Source: Bacteroidales bacterium
GTDB lineage: Bacteria > Bacteroidota > Bacteroidia > Bacteroidales > BM520
Assembly (NCBI GenBank): GCA_023230285.1
Contig: JALNXP010000044.1
Span: forward strand, 1 to 12,169
Direction: 5' to 3'
Length of the DNA: 12,169 nucleotides
The position numbers and the translations under genes were made by a program. Below are positions 1 to 7,209 of this stretch, piece after piece. Within the stretch, counting starts at the first letter, position 1. The number at the start of each line of letters is the position of its first letter. The notes under the pieces were generated by a model. The model made no database searches, had not been told where the DNA came from, and worked only from the letters and a program-made list of their open reading frames with translations.

Positions 1-2
1 CG

Positions 3-584
3 GAGCAAGTATCCACAGAAGAAAAACGCGTAATAAAAAGATTAAAAGTATGGGTAAAACACGTTAGTTTACCAAATATATTAGCAGCTTTTGGCGTGTC
101 AATATTAATTGCTGCGATTGGTGCCGGCACGGGTTTCTCCATTACCAAAAATCCGGCGTATCAAATGGCTATAACAATATTGATTATCACCACTTTAGCA
201 ATAGTGGCTTCTAATATTACACTTGTGAAGAAAATAAGAGGCAGCTTTGACATCGGAATGTATTTAATACTGATTTTCAGTATTGCGGTAGCGAGCATGG
301 CAGATTTCAGCAACATCACTCGCAGCGTACTACCACTGATAGGCTATATCTCAATTGCAACTTTCGGAACAATGATAATGCACCTGATAGGGTGCAGGAT
401 TTTCAAAATAGATGCCGATACAATGATGGTTACATCTGCAGCTTTAATTTGTTCGCCCCCTTTTGTTCCTGTAGTATGCGGTGCAATAAAAAATAAAGAT
501 GTAATGGTTTCAGGTATTACTATAGGTGTAATAGGCTATGCTATAGGTAATTATATTGGCGTTCTTATTGCTTGGTTGTTGTAA
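3..584 (+). CDS. DUF819 family integral membrane protein, C-terminal part (5' truncated)
   Basis: The reading frame is open to the left edge. A GTG at 96 is an internal codon rather than a convincing start, because in-frame codons continue upstream to base 3 and encode a charged cytoplasmic-type stretch (EKRVIKRLKVWVKH) before the next hydrophobic segment. About 193 residues are visible, arranged as at least five hydrophobic helices separated by short loops. The end of the protein carries a Pro-rich helix break (CSPPFVPVV), the segment AIKNKDVMVSGI and a final Gly-rich helix (GVIGYAIGNYIGV). I recognise this ending as that of the DUF819 (YjcL-like) membrane proteins, which are usually near 400 residues, so roughly half is missing. 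The substrate of this family is unknown to me; a transporter-like role is only inferred from topology. No strong plus-strand terminator follows directly. Confidence 0.8.
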   Translation, partial: EQVSTEEKRVIKRLKVWVKHVSLPNILAAFGVSILIAAIGAGTGFSITKNPAYQMAITILIITTLAIVASNITLVKKIRGSFDIGMYLILIFSIAVASMADFSNITRSVLPLIGYISIATFGTMIMHLIGCRIFKIDADTMMVTSAALICSPPFVPVVCGAIKNKDVMVSGITIGVIGYAIGNYIGVLIAWLL

Positions 585-836
585 AATCATATTTTTATAA
601 CCTTGTTAAAAACGTTAATTATATTTGTATACTTAAAATCAACCATAACAACTAAAAATTTCCGAAATATTATATGAGTGTCAAATTCGGGAGCAATAAA
701 AAATGCCATCTAATTACAGATGGCATTTCCAAGTTAAATTGTATGATAAGGTAAATTAAAAGCTACAATATTGTATAAATAAAACACAATTTCGTATATC
801 TGCCCTCTTAGGTGTTGCACATATCTTATAGAAAAA
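585..836. other. Convergent intergenic region
   Basis: This 252-nt AT-rich gap lies between the converging DUF819 gene and the LiaF-like gene. Its one clear structure is the hairpin at 701-728. A TAnnTTTG-like octamer (TATATTTG, 620-627) is present, but the nearest upstream TTG (603-605) is only 14 nt away, shorter than usual for a Bacteroidetes promoter. No coding frame is convincing here. Confidence 0.5.
701..728 (-). terminator. Rho-independent terminator of the pspC/liaF-like operon
   Basis: A perfect 11-bp stem (AAATGCCATCT at 701-711 with its reverse complement at 718-728) encloses a 6-nt loop. Read on the minus strand, the stem runs straight into a T-rich tail (TTTTTTATT), as expected for an intrinsic terminator. 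It lies about 110 nt past the stop codon of the minus-strand gene ending at 837. On the plus strand the tail is only ATTTCC, so termination of the DUF819 transcript here would be weaker. Confidence 0.75.
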
Positions 837-1913
837 TTAATATTTTTCAATTTTGATATTTGATAGAGCGGCTGTTATATCAATATAAATCCAACAAGAA
901 ACATTCGATTTTTCTGCGTTAGTTACATAAGTACCATTATTGCTTTTTATGAAACCTTTGTATCTTCGGTTGTTTAATATGGTCTCCGTTGATAATTCGC
1001 AATAGGCATCTTCAGGAATTTTTATAGTGATATTTGAAACAGCACCTGTAATATCCACATTTACTTTTTCTTCGAGTTTGCCAATAGTGACATCCATAGA
1101 ACTTGCGCCGCCTTCTATTTCTAATTCTTTGAGTTTGATATCTTTAGCATCAAGGGCTACTTTGGCGGCACCTGTTTTAATGTCTAAATTCCATGATGGT
1201 AATTGATTAAGACCGATATAATATTTAGAAAGAGTATCTAAAGTTTTTGTCTCTTGATTTTCTAATTCGAGTGATAACTCTATTCCGTTAGGAATGTCTT
1301 TAGATTTAAGAGAATAATTCAGATAATTATTTTCATTGTGAAAGCACATCAGCTTGTTATTATCATTACCAGAGATGTTAAACAAGCCGGCAGCTAAAGC
1401 CATATCAAAATCAACGATTTGGATGTCAGGATTATAATCTTCGCATAAATCTTTATTTGAGTTATTATTGTTTTTTATGATTACGGAAGTAGACGATTTA
1501 ACCACCTTATTGCTATCGCTTTGATATTCTTCTTCTTTTTGCTGGCTTTGACCGTCATCATATTTATAATCATATTTATAATCACTTTCATCATTATCGT
1601 CATCATTATCGTCATCATTATATCGCCAATCATAATTGGAATTGCCATTAGACCAGCTCCACGAGCAGCCGTGACGTGTATTGGATTTATCTGCAATAAA
1701 AAATGTTGCAACGGCTGCGGCGATAGCGATTATAGCGATAAGAGCTTTATATTTATCGCTGAGCGGCAGAATGGAAACGCCTATCAATATTATCAAAAAT
1801 GGCCACAAGAAGAGGAAATCCGACCAGCAAAATGAGATGATTGCTAAATTTTTCAACAAGATGAGTGTGCCAAACAATATAAGCATCACACTCCAAAAAA
1901 TCTTTTTAAACAT
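837..1913 (-). CDS. LiaF-like membrane protein with Asp/Asn-rich linker and C-terminal beta-rich (toastrack-type) domain
   Basis: The 358-residue protein begins with three hydrophobic segments (about 7-25, 33-51 and 57-74). The sequence WPFLIILIGVSIL resembles the LiaI/LiaF-like (DUF5668-type) membrane region. Residues about 80-160 form a low-complexity linker rich in Ser, Trp, Asn, Asp and Tyr, with DDDN and YKYD repeats. Residues about 165-358 look beta-rich, with repeated small-residue turns (GAAKVALDA, GGASSMDVTIG, GAVSNITIKIP, AALSNIKIEKY), as in LiaF C-terminal or DUF4097-like repeat domains. In Firmicutes LiaF restrains an envelope-stress two-component system; here only an envelope-stress-sensing or scaffold role can be inferred. 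The start is well supported: AAGGAG lies 7 nt upstream, inside the last codons of the PspC gene, 4 nt after whose stop this gene begins. The two genes are therefore almost certainly co-transcribed and perhaps translationally coupled. Confidence 0.82.
   Translation of the reverse strand: MFKKIFWSVMLILFGTLILLKNLAIISFCWSDFLFLWPFLIILIGVSILPLSDKYKALIAIIAIAAAVATFFIADKSNTRHGCSWSWSNGNSNYDWRYNDDDNDDDNDESDYKYDYKYDDGQSQQKEEEYQSDSNKVVKSSTSVIIKNNNNSNKDLCEDYNPDIQIVDFDMALAAGLFNISGNDNNKLMCFHNENNYLNYSLKSKDIPNGIELSLELENQETKTLDTLSKYYIGLNQLPSWNLDIKTGAAKVALDAKDIKLKELEIEGGASSMDVTIGKLEEKVNVDITGAVSNITIKIPEDAYCELSTETILNNRRYKGFIKSNNGTYVTNAEKSNVSCWIYIDITAALSNIKIEKY
1558..1623 (-). repeat. 12-bp tandem repeats encoding the YKYD / DDDN linker
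   Basis: Two adjacent 12-bp repeat families lie in the LiaF-like gene. In plus-strand sense, TCATATTTATAA occurs twice (1558-1569 and 1570-1581), and TCATCATTATCG occurs at 1588-1599 and 1600-1611, with a third, imperfect copy at 1612-1623. Each unit is four codons, so gain or loss of a unit would change linker length without breaking the frame. Confidence 0.85.
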
Positions 1914-1917
1914 GATG

Positions 1918-2391
1918 TTACTCCTTCTTATTATTTACAGCATTAATCATAAATACCACACCGGCAGCGACTAACAATAGCGGCCACCAATCTTCGATTC
2001 TAAAGAAGCCCCATAAGTTTTGCATTAAGAACATTCCGCCGAGCAAAATAAAAGCTACGCCAATGATTAAGGCTCCGTTTGTGTTTTTCTTTTTGTTGTC
2101 TTCTTCATTGACATTAGTGTTCGAGCTTTCTTCAAAAGGTGTTTCGGAAGCGGCTCTATCGTAATTCGGCTTCTTATCTTCATCTTTGTTAATGTTATAA
2201 GCTATTTTATTTTCAGGTAAAATAATCCATAAGATGATATAAACTAATAATCCTCCGCCGGCGGCGAAAAATAATATTGCGAATATTAATCTGAAAATGA
2301 CGGGGTCAATATCAAAATATTCCCCTAATCCTCCGCAGACACCGGCGATAACGCGGTTGTTTCTGCTCCTCTGTAATTTCTTGTATGACAT
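1918..2391 (-). CDS. PspC domain-containing membrane protein
   Basis: The first 60 of 157 residues form a typical PspC domain. A basic, Arg-rich start is followed by RVIAGVCGGLGEYFDIDP at residues 13-30, and then by a membrane segment (about 34-58) with the usual Gly cluster, ending in ILPE. Residues 60-105 form a charged, Asn/Glu/Lys-rich linker. Residues 106-150 form a second membrane unit of LiaI/LiaF type (two helices around NLWGFFRIEDWWPLLLVAAGVV). PspC proteins act at the cytoplasmic membrane, in enterobacteria as part of the phage-shock response; the pairing with a DUF5668-type segment is known in Bacteroidetes. No Shine-Dalgarno sequence precedes the ATG, only an A/T-rich leader. It is the first gene of a two-gene operon with the LiaF-like gene downstream, pointing to a shared envelope-maintenance role. 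Confidence 0.88.
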   Translation of the reverse strand: MSYKKLQRSRNNRVIAGVCGGLGEYFDIDPVIFRLIFAILFFAAGGGLLVYIILWIILPENKIAYNINKDEDKKPNYDRAASETPFEESSNTNVNEEDNKKKNTNGALIIGVAFILLGGMFLMQNLWGFFRIEDWWPLLLVAAGVVFMINAVNNKKE

Positions 2392-2419
2392 GATGTTTAT
2401 TTTTAATTTAAAATCTGAA

Positions 2420-2450
2420 CATAAGACAACGTTTTGGGCTTTAGGTTACA
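2420..2450 (-). promoter_or_regulatory. Candidate ECF-sigma-type promoter of the pspC/liaF-like operon
   Basis: On the minus strand, TGTAACCT (2443-2450) is followed by TTGTCTTATG (2420-2429). The distance from AACC to GTCTTA is 16 nt. An AAC-type -35 and a GTC-type -10 with about 16-nt spacing is the general layout of ECF (group 4) sigma promoters. The predicted start would leave a leader of a little over 20 nt before the pspC ATG at 2391. The match was made by eye and the cognate sigma factor is not in this window. Confidence 0.4.
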
Positions 2451-2499
2451 TTTTAGTAAAATTTTCATTTAAAAAAACAGATTAATGTCTGGGAAAGTA

Positions 2500-2528
2500 T
2501 TTGAAGTTCAGAAAAAATTTTAACTTTG
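2500..2528 (+). promoter_or_regulatory. Bacteroidetes-type housekeeping promoter for the aminotransferase gene
   Basis: TAACTTTG (2521-2528) matches the Bacteroidetes -7 consensus TAnnTTTG exactly. TTTG at 2500-2503 lies 17 nt upstream, slightly shorter than the usual -33 spacing. Transcription would begin near 2535, giving a short A/T-rich leader before the ATG at 2551. Confidence 0.6.
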
Positions 2529-2550
2529 CACCCATAAAAATTCAAATAAT

Positions 2551-3714
2551 ATGGCAAAATTAATTTATCTTGACAATGGTGCAACTTCTTTTCCTAAACC
2601 GCAAGAAGTATATGATTTTATGCATAATTTTTACATGGCTCATGGCGTAAATCCGGGACGTTCCGGTTACGATGCTGTTATTGAAACAGAGGAGGTTATG
2701 TATGGAACACGTAAATTATTAATGGAAATGTTTAATGGCGATGGTGACCCTAACAGGTTGACATTCAGTTATAACGCTTCTGATTCTCTTAACATGATTA
2801 TTCAAGGAATTTGCGAAAAAGGGGATCATATTATTTCTACTGTTGTAGAACATAATTCGGTATTGCGCCCGTTATACGTGTTGGAACAAAGAGGCGAAAT
2901 AGAAGTTACCTACATTCCTGTAGATGAATTAGGTTATGTTTGTCCTGATGATTTCAAAAAAGCCATCAAGAAGAATACCAAGATGATAATCATGAACCAT
3001 TGCTCCAACGTTTTCGGAACCGTTCAACCAATAGCGGAAGTAGGAAAGATAGCGAAAGAAGCCGGTGTCATTATGGCTGTAGATTGCAGTCAGTCGGCAG
3101 GCATTCTTCCTGTTGACATGGAAGCCATGAACCTTGATGTTGTTGCATTCACAGGTCATAAATGCCTGATGGGACCAACCGGAATTGGCGGCTCTTACGT
3201 AAGAAAAGGCGTGCCGATACGTTCAACAAAATTCGGAGGAACCGGCGTCCGCTCGGCAGTAAGAACACATCTCGATGAATTTCCTTACCGATTAGAATGT
3301 GGAACATTGAACATCTTAGGCGTGTCAGGCTTGTACGCAGGACAAAAATGGATACGTGAAAGAGGTATAGCAAATATTCACGAACAAGAAATGATGCTGT
3401 GGCAACAATTAGTTGACGGTTTAAATACTATAGACAGAGTTAATGTTTATTGGTGTGATGATCCTGTACGCCATAATGCCGTCTGTAGCTTCAACATAGA
3501 AGGATGGGAAGCCGGTGACGTAGGTACAATGCTTGACGTGGATTACGGCATCGCTTGTCGTACCGGATTGCAATGCGCACCGCTAATTCATGTGGCAAAA
3601 GGTACTTTCGATATGCACGGTACTATCAGATTCAGCATCGGAGCATTTAACACTGTTGAAGATATTGCTACCGCCGTTGAAGCTGTTAGAGATATAGCCG
3701 GTATACCAAGATAA
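2551..3714 (+). CDS. Aminotransferase class V, cysteine desulfurase family protein
   Basis: This 387-residue PLP enzyme has the full set of fold-type I cysteine desulfurase landmarks. The N-terminus YLDNGATSFPKP is followed by VEHNSVLRP (about 99-107, His101 expected to stack on PLP) and VDCSQSAG (Asp178 and Gln181). The Schiff-base lysine is in TGHKCLMGP (Lys204). The mobile catalytic loop is CRTGLQCAP, with Cys342 as the probable persulfide-forming cysteine. Arg360 in TIRFSIG probably binds the substrate carboxylate. Length and the RTGLQCAPLIH ending fit the TIGR01977-type group rather than housekeeping IscS. The expected reaction is removal of sulfur from L-cysteine as an enzyme-bound persulfide; the real acceptor or substrate is not known, and no suf or isc partner gene lies beside it. 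The start is fixed by a good promoter 23 nt upstream and by the conserved N-terminus. Confidence 0.9.
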   Translation: MAKLIYLDNGATSFPKPQEVYDFMHNFYMAHGVNPGRSGYDAVIETEEVMYGTRKLLMEMFNGDGDPNRLTFSYNASDSLNMIIQGICEKGDHIISTVVEHNSVLRPLYVLEQRGEIEVTYIPVDELGYVCPDDFKKAIKKNTKMIIMNHCSNVFGTVQPIAEVGKIAKEAGVIMAVDCSQSAGILPVDMEAMNLDVVAFTGHKCLMGPTGIGGSYVRKGVPIRSTKFGGTGVRSAVRTHLDEFPYRLECGTLNILGVSGLYAGQKWIRERGIANIHEQEMMLWQQLVDGLNTIDRVNVYWCDDPVRHNAVCSFNIEGWEAGDVGTMLDVDYGIACRTGLQCAPLIHVAKGTFDMHGTIRFSIGAFNTVEDIATAVEAVRDIAGIPR

Positions 3715-3828
3715 AATTTGATAAATAATTAATAATTTGTGTATGAAATACTTATAAAAGTACCATCTCTTTTACGAGTGTTCCAAGATGGAATTTTTGT
3801 GTTTTATGCGCCCATAAAAATAAGACGT

Positions 3829-5286
3829 ATGAAAAATTACTTTACTGTTATTATTGCAGCGTTGCTACTTTCACTCTCTCTTAAAGCTGCACCCGCCGAG
3901 TATAAAATATGTTTGTCAAGTGTAATTGCATCAGACAACTACGAAAACATTGAATATGAGTATAATACAAACAACGTGATGATACGTTCGGTAGCTCTCC
4001 TCGAAGGTGGCTATAATATTATCGATTCTTTGTTTTATAATGAAAATAATAATTTAACGCAAGTCAGAACTTATCAATTAATATCCAATGAATGGAGGTG
4101 GGTTTCTTATGTAGATTTCACTTATGACGAAAATGGAAATAGAGCCACTCGCTCAAATTATAACGACTTTGGAAGTGGTTTCTCAATAGGCGGCATCTAT
4201 TATTACTATTACAATGAAGAAAACTTGATGACAAATTGGGATTTGTTCATGTTAGATGAATTATATCAAAGATGTGATTTGCATTATAATGATGCAGGAT
4301 TTGTTATTGATGAAATAGGACAGGCGGTAGATTTTGGAGGTGTTATGCAAAATTCGTGGCGACTTGTGTATGAATATGATGCTAACAATAATTGTACAAA
4401 GCAAATACAATCTTTCTGGAATAATTTTTGGGAGATGTATAGTTATGAGGATTATAGTTATGATGCTATAGGTAACTGCACCAAGTGGGATCATTATGTC
4501 GGGAACGCTATTACCAACCGCCATGAATATACATATAGTGATGATTATTTGATAGAAGAGATAGTTATTCCGGACAATCCCGAAAGAATATTTCCGGAGT
4601 TCGTACAGATGAAAACACGTCTTGTAAGTGACAGCTGGTCGACAGAGAACGATATAGGACAGTTGCAATATGTTTGTGATTATAATTACAATTATTCAGA
4701 CCTAACTCCGGGTGAATATCCGTCTATAGCTGTTACACCTGATAATTTGTCATTATTTTTATATAATATGAAAGGGGACAATGAAGGAAGCATTTTCATT
4801 TTCAACAGCGGCGTTGCAGACGGTATAATTTCGGCGACCATAGAAGGTGATGCTTCGGGTGTGTTCTCTTTTGTTAATGCGAATAGTGCCACCATATCCG
4901 GAGGCGAAGAATATGAGCTGACAGTATCTTTTGACACAGACAAGGCTAAAGATGTAGTTTATGAAGCTAAGGTTATAATTGCAACCAACGACCCTGAGCA
5001 TCCGACTTTTGAAGTTGCTCTGACCGGCACCTTAGTAGTCGGCATAGCGCAATTAGAAGCTGCTGTGAAGATATATCCCAATCCGGCATCTGACATGCTG
5101 TTTATAGAGCATCAGCAGTTAGCGGTTGTAGAGCTTTGGAATATGTTGGGTGACAGGCTTATAAAGTGTGAAGCAGATGGCGATAGTGTGTCTTTAGACA
5201 TTGCCGGCATCTCATCCGGCATTTATTGCCTAAGGTTGGTAGACAGCAAGGGCGGAGTGATAGTTAAGAAGGTTGTAAAGAGGTAG
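3829..5286 (+). CDS. Secreted protein with type IX secretion C-terminal sorting domain
   Basis: The frame could open at 3739, but I chose the ATG at 3829 because it gives a classic signal peptide (MKNYFTVIIAALLLSLSLKA, cleavage near residue 20-23); the 30 extra residues would spoil it. The product is then 485 residues. Residues about 40-290 are Tyr/Asp/Asn-rich, with recurring YD-type turns (YDENGN 99-104, YDANNN 183-188, YDAIGN 211-216), like beta-rich repeat proteins. Residues about 298-403 resemble a choice-of-anchor D Ig-like domain (IAVTPDNLSL, IFNSGVADG, IATNDPEHPTFEVALTG). The last 75 residues form a T9SS type A (TIGR04183-like) tail: IYPNPASDMLFIE, LWNMLGDRL, GISSGIYCLRL and a basic end, KKVVKR. 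It should be exported by Sec and then carried across the outer membrane by the PorSS, ending on the surface or released. No catalytic motif was seen, so its function is unknown. Confidence 0.88.
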   Translation: MKNYFTVIIAALLLSLSLKAAPAEYKICLSSVIASDNYENIEYEYNTNNVMIRSVALLEGGYNIIDSLFYNENNNLTQVRTYQLISNEWRWVSYVDFTYDENGNRATRSNYNDFGSGFSIGGIYYYYYNEENLMTNWDLFMLDELYQRCDLHYNDAGFVIDEIGQAVDFGGVMQNSWRLVYEYDANNNCTKQIQSFWNNFWEMYSYEDYSYDAIGNCTKWDHYVGNAITNRHEYTYSDDYLIEEIVIPDNPERIFPEFVQMKTRLVSDSWSTENDIGQLQYVCDYNYNYSDLTPGEYPSIAVTPDNLSLFLYNMKGDNEGSIFIFNSGVADGIISATIEGDASGVFSFVNANSATISGGEEYELTVSFDTDKAKDVVYEAKVIIATNDPEHPTFEVALTGTLVVGIAQLEAAVKIYPNPASDMLFIEHQQLAVVELWNMLGDRLIKCEADGDSVSLDIAGISSGIYCLRLVDSKGGVIVKKVVKR

Positions 5287-5396
5287 AGTAGAAAACTGTA
5301 CGCTCAATTTCTCCTGACTTCGTCACTAAATATAGCAAACACTAAACATCACAGAGTTGAATAAAAAATTACTTTGGATGTTGAATTGACAAAGTC

Positions 5397-5432
5397 AAAA
5401 AAAAAGGTGAGTTTTAAACTCACCTTTTTTTT
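5397..5432. terminator. Symmetric bidirectional terminator between convergent genes
   Basis: Nine A residues (5397-5405) precede GGTGAGTTT, which pairs with AAACTCACC, and eight T residues (5425-5432) follow. Each strand therefore shows a stem followed by a T-run. It lies 5 nt beyond the stop codon of the minus-strand transporter and about 110 nt beyond that of the plus-strand T9SS cargo gene, so it can serve both. Confidence 0.9.
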
Positions 5433-5437
5433 AAGTA

Positions 5438-7132
5438 TTACTTGCTTGATGCAGTAATTCTTTCTAACCATTTCAACATTCCGAGCATTACACCCATTGA
5501 AATTAGGCAGAATGCGGCAAATACAGCCCAGCATAACCACTGATGTGGAAAAGCGTTGAGCATTCTAACGCCGAGGAAGATGAATAAGTTTCCTATAGCT
5601 GTTGCTGTTAACCATAAGCCTTGGCATATACCTTGTAAATGTTTTGGAGCTACTTTTGATACGAAGGAAAGTCCGAGTGGAGAGATAAACAATTCTGCCA
5701 CCGTGAGGAAGAAATATGTAACAACAAGTACATAAGGACTTGACTTCATAGTCTCTTTTACTGATTCTGCTAATCCTTTAAATTCGTTTCCGGAAGGATA
5801 ATTATGATAGATGGCAATGATAACCAAGAAGATGTAAGCGCAAGCGGCGATAAACATACCGATAGCAATTTTCTTTGGTGTTGATACTTCTTTACCTTTT
5901 CTTAAAAGAAAAGCAAACAGCCACATGATTATAGGTGTTAAGACTATTACAAAGAATGGGTTGATACATTGCCATATTTCGGGAGCGATAGAAGCTGTAT
6001 TTACGAAATCTCTTGCAAATACGGAAAGTGATTGTCCGTTTTGGTGGAATGAGAACCAGAAGAATACGGCAACGCCTAATACTGCGAAGAGAGCATATAA
6101 CCTTTGTCTAATCTCTTTTGCATTTGCAATTTTTTCTTCTTGTGTATAATTTGCCACTGCATTTTTCACTTTTTTAATAGGATTTGGAAGTTTTTTCTTT
6201 ATGCAGAGGAAAATCAAAAATGAAATAAGCATAGCTGCTACAGAAGCGAGGAAGGAATAATGAACGCCTGTATTGAATACTTCGAGATAGCTACCGCAAA
6301 ATGCTGTCATATCAGGAATTTGTGTGCCACTCATTTGTACGCTTTGAGAAAGGTTGGTGAGGTTTTCCATATCAGTTGCTGTCATGCCGGAAGCATTGTC
6401 AATATATTGATGGCATAATCTTGGAAGGTCGGAGTTGTAAAGTAGTCCTTTAGTTTTAAGCCACCATTCACGGAGTAAAGGAGCAACAAAAGGAGCTATA
6501 ACGCCGCCAACGTTTATAAACACGTAAAATATCTGGAAGCCGCTATCTCTTTTACTTTTTGCTTTTGCTAATGTGTCAGGACCTTTTTTTGCAGCTTCGG
6601 CTTCGAAATTATCATACATTTGACCGACAATAGCCTGTAAATTTCCTTTAAATAATCCGTTTCCACATGCAATTAACAATAAAGAGAAGCAAGTAAATAC
6701 AAGCACCCATGTAACACTTGGGACACCTTTAAAAACAGGTGTGATGTTAAATAAAGGCAATGATAATAAGAGATATCCCAATGCCATTACCAATAAACCT
6801 GATAAAATTGTTCCTTTATAGTTCTGAAGACGGTCGGCAATGATACCACCGGGTAAGCTGAGAACATATATCAAAAAATAGAACACTGCATAAATCAATC
6901 CGGCTGCACCATCGCTGATACCGAATTTGGAGCAGATAAAAAGTAATAATACGGCGTTCATGATGTAGTAGCCGAAACGTTCTCCCATGTTACTAAGAGC
7001 AGCAGCAATCAAACCTTTAGGGTGTTCTCTGTTTGCTTTAATAACGTAATAGATGACAAATGGAATGACAACAATTAATATTGCCAATAAAATCGCTAAT
7101 GTGCGATGACTTTGAATAAAACTAAGCAACAT
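5438..7132 (-). CDS. POT/PTR2 family proton-coupled peptide transporter
   Basis: This 564-residue, highly hydrophobic protein imports di- and tripeptides through the inner membrane, driven by the proton gradient, if it behaves like its family. Family signatures are NMGERFGYYIM (residues 48-58, the ExxERF region), GGIIADRLQNYKG (95-107, MFS motif A-like), FYVFINVGG (202-210, the second PTR2 signature FYxxINxG), FFWFSFHQNGQSL (357-369, helix 7) and ELFISPLGLSFVSKVAP (480-496, helix 10, Glu480). The first Glu of ExxER is Asn48 here; Glu51 and Arg52 are kept. An additional hydrophobic helix (about 10-31) precedes the usual first helix. A hydrophilic region near 222-280 carries several polar residues and probably forms a periplasmic or loop insertion. 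It has its own leader and is separated from the upstream peptidase gene by a hairpin terminator. Confidence 0.93.
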   Translation of the reverse strand: MLLSFIQSHRTLAILLAILIVVIPFVIYYVIKANREHPKGLIAAALSNMGERFGYYIMNAVLLLFICSKFGISDGAAGLIYAVFYFLIYVLSLPGGIIADRLQNYKGTILSGLLVMALGYLLLSLPLFNITPVFKGVPSVTWVLVFTCFSLLLIACGNGLFKGNLQAIVGQMYDNFEAEAAKKGPDTLAKAKSKRDSGFQIFYVFINVGGVIAPFVAPLLREWWLKTKGLLYNSDLPRLCHQYIDNASGMTATDMENLTNLSQSVQMSGTQIPDMTAFCGSYLEVFNTGVHYSFLASVAAMLISFLIFLCIKKKLPNPIKKVKNAVANYTQEEKIANAKEIRQRLYALFAVLGVAVFFWFSFHQNGQSLSVFARDFVNTASIAPEIWQCINPFFVIVLTPIIMWLFAFLLRKGKEVSTPKKIAIGMFIAACAYIFLVIIAIYHNYPSGNEFKGLAESVKETMKSSPYVLVVTYFFLTVAELFISPLGLSFVSKVAPKHLQGICQGLWLTATAIGNLFIFLGVRMLNAFPHQWLCWAVFAAFCLISMGVMLGMLKWLERITASSK

Positions 7133-7177
7133 AAATATTTTAATTAAATTAATAAATTGATTATAATTTTTAATCTA

Positions 7178-7185
7178 CAAAGATA
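7178..7185 (-). promoter_or_regulatory. Candidate -7 element of the peptide transporter promoter
   Basis: On the minus strand this is TATCTTTG, an exact TAnnTTTG match, about 45 nt before the ATG at 7132. It lies just downstream of the 7210-7253 terminator, as expected for an independent promoter. No clear -33 TTG at the normal spacing was found, so the assignment rests on the -7 element alone. Confidence 0.45.
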
Positions 7186-7209
7186 TAATTTTTTTTGTTA
7201 TAAATGGAA

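Noticed and set aside
96..98. GTG as the start of the DUF819 gene
   Set aside because: The frame continues upstream to the window edge with plausible protein sequence, and family members are about twice as long.
603..730. Possible small RNA from TATATTTG (620-627) to the hairpin at 701-728
   Set aside because: The TTG to -7 spacing (14 nt) is too short and the hairpin has a poor T-run on the plus strand; TAnnTTTG matches are expected by chance in AT-rich DNA.
1521..1835. Open frame on the plus strand opposite the LiaF-like gene
   Set aside because: It is the antisense of the acidic repeat linker, giving an Ile/Phe-rich string without family resemblance; the minus-strand frame has clear domains and a ribosome binding site.
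3739..3828. Upstream GTG start for the T9SS cargo gene
   Set aside because: It would put 30 charged residues before the signal peptide, and the region looks like leader DNA; the ATG at 3829 is better.
4261..4668. 135-codon minus-strand frame inside the T9SS cargo gene
   Set aside because: It lies wholly within a well-supported gene on the other strand and shows no recognisable motif.
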